NCBI RefSeq assembly: GCF_030270585.1
Contig: NZ_BSYI01000020.1
Span: 1-64,000 of the forward strand
Direction: 5' to 3'
DNA from: Paralimibaculum aggregatum
GTDB taxonomy: Bacteria > Pseudomonadota > Alphaproteobacteria > Rhodobacterales > Rhodobacteraceae
Length of the DNA: 64,000 nt
Shown: piece by piece, positions 59,714 to 64,000 of the stretch
How the letters are laid out: every line of letters starts with the position of its first letter
Numbering within the stretch: position 1 is the stretch's first letter
Notes under the pieces: generated by a model
The model's input: only the letters and a program-made list of their open reading frames with translations
Databases searched by the model: none
Told to the model about the DNA's origin: nothing
Position numbers and translations under genes: made by a program

Positions 59714-60553
59714 ATGACCGCACTCCTGCGCGAGCCCGCGCTGCACTTCCTTGCCCTCGGGCTGCTCGTCTTCCTCGGCTACGGCGCGGTCGGCGGGGGC
59801 GGCGCCGCGCCGGAGGACACCGCGGCCGGGCAGATCGTCGTGACCGCGGCAGAGACCGAGCGCCTCGCCGCGGGCTTCACCCAGACCTGGCGCCGGGCGC
59901 CGGAGCCGGCCGAGCTCGAGGCGCTGGTCGCCGGGCATGTCCGCGAGGCGGTGCTGGTGCGCGAGGCGCGCGCCCTCGGGCTCGATGCGGGCGATCCGGT
60001 GATCCGCCAGCGGCTGCGCCAGAAGATGGAGTTCCTGCTCGAGGCACAGGCCGGCGGCGCGGAGCCCGGACCCGGCGAGCTCGAGGCCTTCCATGCCGCG
60101 CATGGCGAGCGCTTCTCGCGCCCCCCGCGCCTGACATTCACCCAGGTCTATCTCGGCGAGGCGCCCGCGGAGGCGGAGGTGGCAGCGGCGCGCGCCGGCC
60201 TCGATGCGGGCACCGATCCGGGCAGCCTCGGCCGGCGGACCATGCTGCCGGCGCGCTTCGGCCCGGCGCCGCCGGCGGCGATCGACACGGTGTTCGGCCC
60301 CGGCATGTTCGCCGCCGTCGAAGCGCTGCCGCAGGGGACATGGGCCGGGCCGGTGCGCTCCGGCTTCGGGCTGCATCTCGTGCGGGTCGATGCCCATGAG
60401 CCGCCGGTGCTACCGCCCTTCGGCGAGATCGCCGCGGCGGTGCGTGCCGCCTGGGAGGCCGAGACGCGCAGGGCCGCCACCGAGGCGCTGATCGAGGCGC
60501 TGGTGGCCCGCTACGAGATCGTCCGCCCCGGCGGCGAGGCCGGCGCGCCATGA
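59714..60553 (+). CDS. Membrane-anchored parvulin-type peptidyl-prolyl isomerase
   Basis: 279 residues from the ATG at 59714 (GGGAGG 5 bases upstream; an in-frame ATG at 59693 is the alternative). The start TALLREPALHFLALGLLVFLGYG is the usual opening with one membrane span. An N-terminal chaperone-like helical part (about 40-130: LVAGHVREAVLVREARALGLDAGDPVIRQRLRQKMEFL) precedes a PpiC-type domain (about 140-230) with AAHGERFSRPPRLTFTQVYL and GPVRSGFGLHLVRVDAHEP. Acts on periplasmic protein folding. Start of the next gene overlaps its stop by 4 bases. Confidence 0.82.
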   Translation: MTALLREPALHFLALGLLVFLGYGAVGGGGAAPEDTAAGQIVVTAAETERLAAGFTQTWRRAPEPAELEALVAGHVREAVLVREARALGLDAGDPVIRQRLRQKMEFLLEAQAGGAEPGPGELEAFHAAHGERFSRPPRLTFTQVYLGEAPAEAEVAAARAGLDAGTDPGSLGRRTMLPARFGPAPPAAIDTVFGPGMFAAVEALPQGTWAGPVRSGFGLHLVRVDAHEPPVLPPFGEIAAAVRAAWEAETRRAATEALIEALVARYEIVRPGGEAGAP

Positions 60554-61560
60554 GGACGGCACTCCTCGCCGCGCTGCTGCTCCTTGCCGGGCTGCTGCCC
60601 CAGCCGGCGGCGCCGCATGCGCTGCAGCCGGCCTATCTCGAGCTCGCCCGTCTCGGCGAGGATACCTGGCGGATCACCTGGCGCAGGCCGGCGGTGGGGG
60701 GCCGGCCGATGGCGATCGCGGCGGCGCTGCCGGACGCCTGCAGCCCGCGGCGCGGCCCGGCGCCGGCATTCGATGGCGGCGGCTTCACCAGCCGCTGGAT
60801 CGCGCGCTGCGCCGGGGGCCTGCGCGGCGGGCGCATCGCGGTGGAGGGCCTCGCGGCGACGCGGACGGACGTGCTGCTGCGCTACGAGACCGCCGACGGG
60901 CGCGCGGCGGCGGTGCGGCTCACGCCGGACGCCCCGGCGGCCACGGTGCCGGAGGATCCGGGCGCGGCCACCGTCCTCGCCACCTATCTGCCGCTCGGCG
61001 TCGAGCACATCCTCGAGGGGATCGACCACCTGCTCTTCGTGCTGGCGCTGCTGCTCCTGGTGCGGCGCTGGCGGCGCCTGCTGGCCGCCGTCACCGCCTT
61101 CACCCTGGCGCACAGCCTGACCCTGGCGGGCGCGACGCTGGGGCTGATCGACCTGCCGGGCCCGCCGGTGGAGGCGGTGATCGCGCTCTCGATCGTGATG
61201 CTGGCGGCAGAGGTCGCGCGCCCGGCCGGGGCGCCAGAGACCTGGGCGGCACGGCGCCCCTGGGCGGTGGCCTTCGGCTTCGGCCTGCTGCACGGGCTCG
61301 GCTTCGCCGGGGCGCTGCGCGAGATCGGCCTGCCCGAGACCGACCTCGCGATGGCGCTCCTCGCCTTCAACCTCGGCGTCGAGCTCGGCCAGATCGCCTT
61401 CATCGCCGCCGTTGCCGGGCTGGCGCTGCTGCTCGGGCGGCTCTGGCCGCGGGGCTTCCGCGCGGCGATGGCGCCGGGCGGGGCGGGGCTCAGGGCGCTC
61501 GCCTACGGCATCGGCAGCCTCGCCGCCTTCTGGACGGTGGAGCGCATCGCCGCCTTCTGA
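60550..61560 (+). CDS. HupE/UreJ-family membrane protein
   Basis: 336 residues with a signal peptide (ending near APHA), an extracytoplasmic beta-rich domain (about 25-140) and a C-terminal membrane domain with six spans. The membrane part carries the His motifs of the HupE/UreJ_2 group: GVEHILEGIDHLLFVLALLLL near 150, FTLAHSLTLAGATLG near 183 and FGLLHGLGFAGALREIG near 242. HupE/UreJ proteins carry nickel or cobalt; for this subgroup metal transport is inferred. The gene is coupled to a parvulin-type isomerase gene, a pairing I have seen as common for this subgroup. Confidence 0.82.
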   Translation: MRTALLAALLLLAGLLPQPAAPHALQPAYLELARLGEDTWRITWRRPAVGGRPMAIAAALPDACSPRRGPAPAFDGGGFTSRWIARCAGGLRGGRIAVEGLAATRTDVLLRYETADGRAAAVRLTPDAPAATVPEDPGAATVLATYLPLGVEHILEGIDHLLFVLALLLLVRRWRRLLAAVTAFTLAHSLTLAGATLGLIDLPGPPVEAVIALSIVMLAAEVARPAGAPETWAARRPWAVAFGFGLLHGLGFAGALREIGLPETDLAMALLAFNLGVELGQIAFIAAVAGLALLLGRLWPRGFRAAMAPGGAGLRALAYGIGSLAAFWTVERIAAF

Positions 61561-61607
61561 GCGCCCCCGGCCCTGCCCCTGCTCCTGATCCTGAGCGCTT
61601 CGGGCGC

Positions 61608-61916
61608 TCAGGCGCCCGGCACCGCCTCGAAGCCCTCGAACTCCGGGTGGCCGAGATAGAGGCCCTTGTTGTTGCCGGCGTTCCTGTGCGCCTCGCGGAA
61701 CTGCTCGGAGCGGGTCCAGGCCTCGAAGGCGCCGCGGTCGCGCCACACCGTGTGCGAGGCATAGAGGGTGTGCTCCTCGGCCTCGGGCCCGCGCAGCAGG
61801 CGGAAGGTCTCGAAGCCCTCCATCTCGTCGAGCCGCGTCTCGCGGCCCTTCCAGACCGCCTCGAAGGCCGCCTCCTGGCCCTTGACGACGCGGAACCGGT
61901 TCATGGCGATGAACAT
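61608..61916 (-). CDS. IsdG/antibiotic-monooxygenase-like protein, probable haem-degrading enzyme
   Basis: 102 residues with the ferredoxin-like dimeric ABM fold. Seen: MFIAMNRFRVVKGQEAAFEAVWKGRETRLDEMEGFETFRLLRG at the start, and a Trp-rich helix SHTVWRDRGAFEAWTRSEQFREAHRNAG near 54-82, which in IsdG/HmuQ proteins bears the haem-ligating His. Its start lies inside the 3' end of hmuV (16-base overlap), so it is the last gene of the haem uptake unit. Release of iron from haem is the expected job. Confidence 0.78.
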   Translation of the reverse strand: MFIAMNRFRVVKGQEAAFEAVWKGRETRLDEMEGFETFRLLRGPEAEEHTLYASHTVWRDRGAFEAWTRSEQFREAHRNAGNNKGLYLGHPEFEGFEAVPGA

Positions 61917-62707
61917 GTGCTGTCTCCCTGGCTGGCACGATAGATCGGTGTGATTGCGGGGTGGCCGCCGGGCCCCTCGGCGACGGCGACCGGCAGGCCG
62001 TAGACCGCGGCGAGGCGTTCCGGCGTCAGCACCGCGGCGGGCGGGCCCTCGGCGAGGATCCGGCCCTCGGCCATCAGCGCGAGCCGGTCGGCCATGGCCG
62101 CGGCGAGGCTGAGATCGTGCAGCACCGCGAGCACCCCCGCCCCCTCCGCCGCCGCGGCGCGGGCCGCCTGCAGCACCGCGGCCTGGTGGCGCAGGTCGAG
62201 GCTCGCGGTCGGCTCGTCGAGCAGCAGCCAGCCGCCGGCGCCGAGCGCGCGCCCCGCGAGATGCTGCGCCAGCGCCCGGGCCATGTGGCCGCGATGGCGC
62301 TCGCCGCCGGAGAGCCGGTCGATCCGCCGGCCGGCGAAGGCCCCGAGCCCGACCGCCGCGAGCGCGCGGGCGGTCAGCGCCCCGGCCTCGGCGGGCGGGA
62401 TCTCCGGTGGGATCGCCAGCGCCACCAGCTCGGCAAGCCGGAACGGCGCGGCGCTGGCCGGGCTCTGCTCCAGCACCGCGCGGCGCCGCGCCAGCCCGGC
62501 CGGGCCGAGCGCCGCGGGGGCCTGCCCGTCGATGCGCACGCGCCCGCGATCCGGGCTCAGCGCGCCGGAGAGGCAGGCCAGCAGCGTCGACTTGCCGGCG
62601 CCGTTTGGCCCGATCAGCGCCATCACCTCGCCGCGGCGGAGCGCGAGGCTCGCGCCGCGCAGCACCTCGCTGCGCCCGAGCCGCAGATGCAGGTCCTCGG
62701 CCCTCAT
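61901..62707 (-). CDS. hmuV: Haem ABC transporter ATP-binding protein
   Basis: 268 residues. Walker A GPNGAGKST near 33, Q-loop region RRAVLEQ near 75, signature LSGGERHRG near 132, Walker B WLLLDEPTASLDLRHQ near 157 and the switch His in AVLHDLSLAAAMADR near 194. The sequence is closest to the HmuV group. Start overlaps the hmuU stop by ATGA. It drives import of haem through HmuU. Confidence 0.92.
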   Translation of the reverse strand: MRAEDLHLRLGRSEVLRGASLALRRGEVMALIGPNGAGKSTLLACLSGALSPDRGRVRIDGQAPAALGPAGLARRRAVLEQSPASAAPFRLAELVALAIPPEIPPAEAGALTARALAAVGLGAFAGRRIDRLSGGERHRGHMARALAQHLAGRALGAGGWLLLDEPTASLDLRHQAAVLQAARAAAAEGAGVLAVLHDLSLAAAMADRLALMAEGRILAEGPPAAVLTPERLAAVYGLPVAVAEGPGGHPAITPIYRASQGDSTCSSP

Positions 62708-63759
62708 CGCCGGCCCCGTCGCAGCAGCAGCCAGAGGAAGAACGGCCCGCCGATCAGGCTGGTGGCGAGGCCGATGGGCAGCTCCGCCGGCGGCACCGCG
62801 AGGCGCACCGCGAGATCCGCCGCCAGCACCAGCACCATGCCGTAGAGCGCCGTCACCGGCAGCATCGCGCGATGTGCCGGCCCGACCGTCAGCCGCGCCA
62901 GATGCGGCGCCACCAGCCCGACGAAGCCGATCGGCCCGGCCGCCGCCGTCGCCGCCCCGACCCCGACCGCGGTGGCGAGCGCCAGCCGGCGCTTCAGCCG
63001 CTCGACATCGAGCCCGGCATGGAAGGCCGCGCGCTCGCCGAGCTGCATCAGGTCGAGCCCGCGCGCCGCGCCGAGGAACACCGGCACCGTCAGTGCCGCC
63101 AGCACCAGCGTCACCAGCACCAGCGGCCAGGTGCCGGAGGCCAGCGAGCCCATCGTCCAGAAGGTCAGCTCGCGGAGCTGCTCGTCGTCGGAGACGAAGA
63201 CCAGCACGCCGATCAGCGCCGCGGCGATGGCATTGATCGCGACGCCGCCGAGGATCAGCGTGGCGACGGAGGTCTCCCCGGCCCGGCGTGCCAGCGCGAA
63301 CAGCGCCCCGATCACCGCCCCGGCGCCGAGAAAGGCCGCCGCCGGCAGCAGATAGGGGCGCAGCGCCGCCGGCAGCCCGGCCGCCAGCGTGCCGCCGAGC
63401 ACGATCACCGCCACGGCGCCGACGGAGGCTCCCGCGCTGACCCCGACCAGCGCCGGATCGGCCAGCGGGTTGCGCAGCATGCCCTGCAGCGCGCCGCCGG
63501 CCAGCGCCAGCGCCGTGCCCACCGCGAGGCCGAGCAGCAGCCGCGGCAGCCGGATGCCGCGCACGATGGCCTCCTGCAGCGGATCGGCCCCGCCGGCCAG
63601 CGCCTCGAGCACGCCCGCCGGCGGGATCGCCACCGGCCCGAGCGCCAGCGCCGCCAGCGCCAGCCCCAGCGCGGCGAGCGCCAGCGCCGCCACCGCGCCG
63701 TGGCGGCCGGGCAAGGGCCAGCGGCCGCGGCGGGGCGTGCCGTCGAGCGCCAGCGTCAA
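62704..63759 (-). CDS. hmuU: Haem ABC transporter permease (FecCD family)
   Basis: 351 residues if started at the TTG at 63759, which overlaps the hmuS stop (TTGA); a GTG at 63798 would overlap hmuS by 43 bases. About ten spans. Seen: RGIRLPRLLLGLAVGTALALAGGALQGMLRNPLADPALVGVSAGASVGA near 70-115 and GFVGLVAPHLARLTVGPAHRAMLPVTALYGM near 280, the standard FecCD/BtuC blocks. Only HmuS, not the binding protein HmuT, lies before it. Confidence 0.9.
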   Translation of the reverse strand: MTLALDGTPRRGRWPLPGRHGAVAALALAALGLALAALALGPVAIPPAGVLEALAGGADPLQEAIVRGIRLPRLLLGLAVGTALALAGGALQGMLRNPLADPALVGVSAGASVGAVAVIVLGGTLAAGLPAALRPYLLPAAAFLGAGAVIGALFALARRAGETSVATLILGGVAINAIAAALIGVLVFVSDDEQLRELTFWTMGSLASGTWPLVLVTLVLAALTVPVFLGAARGLDLMQLGERAAFHAGLDVERLKRRLALATAVGVGAATAAAGPIGFVGLVAPHLARLTVGPAHRAMLPVTALYGMVLVLAADLAVRLAVPPAELPIGLATSLIGGPFFLWLLLRRGRR

Positions 63760-64000
63760 GCCGCCGGCCCCGCCGCCGCGGTCACCAGCGCGCGCCACTC
63801 GGGCAGCTCCTCCTGCCCCGGCGGCCGCGCGCCGAAGAACTGGCAGACCATCGTGCCCGCCGCGTCGAAGAGCTCGAGCGAGGTGATCGGCCCGCGGGTC
63901 GTCGTCGGCTTGGTCACCAGCCAGGCGGAGGCCACGAGATCCGTGCGCAGATGCAGGTTGAAGCCGGGGTCGAGCACGTTGAGCCAGGGGCCCATCATGA
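63756..64000 (-). CDS. hmuS: Hemin-degrading factor, C-terminal part (cut by the window edge)
   Basis: The visible 81 residues include MGPWLNVLDPGFNLHLRTD and SLELFDAAGTMVCQFFGARPPGQEELPEWRALV, the diagnostic end of HmuS/HemS proteins, which hold or degrade haem in the cytoplasm. The gene begins beyond 64000. It is upstream of and coupled to hmuU. Confidence 0.9.
   Translation of the reverse strand, partial: MMGPWLNVLDPGFNLHLRTDLVASAWLVTKPTTTRGPITSLELFDAAGTMVCQFFGARPPGQEELPEWRALVTAAAGPAA

Overview
The window is very GC-rich DNA (roughly 70 % or more by eye) with short spacers, many ATGA-type start/stop overlaps and strong GGAGG ribosome sites. The gene set (B12-dependent ribonucleotide reductase, YjbH/YjbF export proteins, TRAP transporter, polyamine catabolism, Hmu-type haem uptake, two-domain dCTP deaminase) and an SOS box of the GAAC-N7-GAAC type point to an alphaproteobacterium, most likely Rhodobacterales. 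This placement is inference from gene content; there is no rRNA in the window.

Layout. 0.1-2.8 kb: an MBOAT acyltransferase and an AlgJ/X-like SGNH partner, a pair used to O-acetylate extracellular polymers. 2.8-5.7 kb: a tandem universal stress protein behind an FNR-type promoter, then a Nu-class GST and a class III CoA transferase. 5.8-8.1 kb: class II ribonucleotide reductase with a LexA box over its -10 element. 8.5-11.7 kb: YjbH and YjbF. 11.8-15.5 kb: a small exported protein, RluB with a repetitive basic tail, glutathionyl-hydroquinone reductase, a membrane protein and a FrnE-like DsbA. 15.7-19.6 kb: 3-hydroxybutyrate dehydrogenase between two acyl-CoA ligases. 19.8-24.6 kb: dCTP deaminase, tRNA-Pro(GGG), a lipoprotein gene with no good start codon, a slipin, and a gene-poor kilobase holding a short-unit repeat and two abutting tRNA-like segments, one of them clearly damaged.

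24.7-30.4 kb is a polyamine module: PuuB-like oxidase, GNAT and SpuC-like aminotransferase read leftward, agmatinase and PuuA-like synthetase read rightward. Together they can turn agmatine into putrescine and feed it into the gamma-glutamylation or transamination routes. 30.6-33.4 kb: a ParB-domain protein and an unusual LysM/solute-binding fusion. 33.4-44.7 kb: an IclR regulator facing a nine-gene rightward run for breakdown of an unidentified CoA-linked acid (3-hydroxyacyl-CoA dehydrogenase, SDR, ADP-forming ligase, nitronate-monooxygenase-like flavoprotein, DUF35 protein, thiolase-like protein, two acyl-CoA dehydrogenases, and an ABC exporter half lacking its ATPase). 44.9-49.3 kb: a second glutamine-synthetase-family enzyme, a sulfotransferase-fold protein, a class IV aminotransferase and an amino acid permease.

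49.3-53.6 kb: a BT1-like major facilitator, a second FNR-linked universal stress protein, and a TetR regulator with a duplicated operator controlling an NmrA-like oxidoreductase and a small membrane protein. 53.5-56.8 kb: a complete TRAP transporter. 57.0-61.6 kb: a crotonase fused to a decayed 3-hydroxyacyl-CoA dehydrogenase domain, a PaaG-like isomerase, a parvulin-type isomerase and a HupE/UreJ membrane protein. 61.6-64.0 kb: a haem locus (HmuS fragment, HmuU, HmuV, IsdG-like protein) with no periplasmic HmuT between HmuS and HmuU.

I did not find a clear-cut new defence or mobile system. The best leads are regulatory and structural: the LexA box on nrdJ; matching FNR-type promoters on both stress-protein genes; two long perfect inverted repeats (20 and 25 bp) that each carry a G-quadruplex motif at gene ends; the tRNA-like pair; a 9-bp tandem repeat that makes up a ribosome-binding region; and several proteins that keep their fold but have lost catalytic residues.
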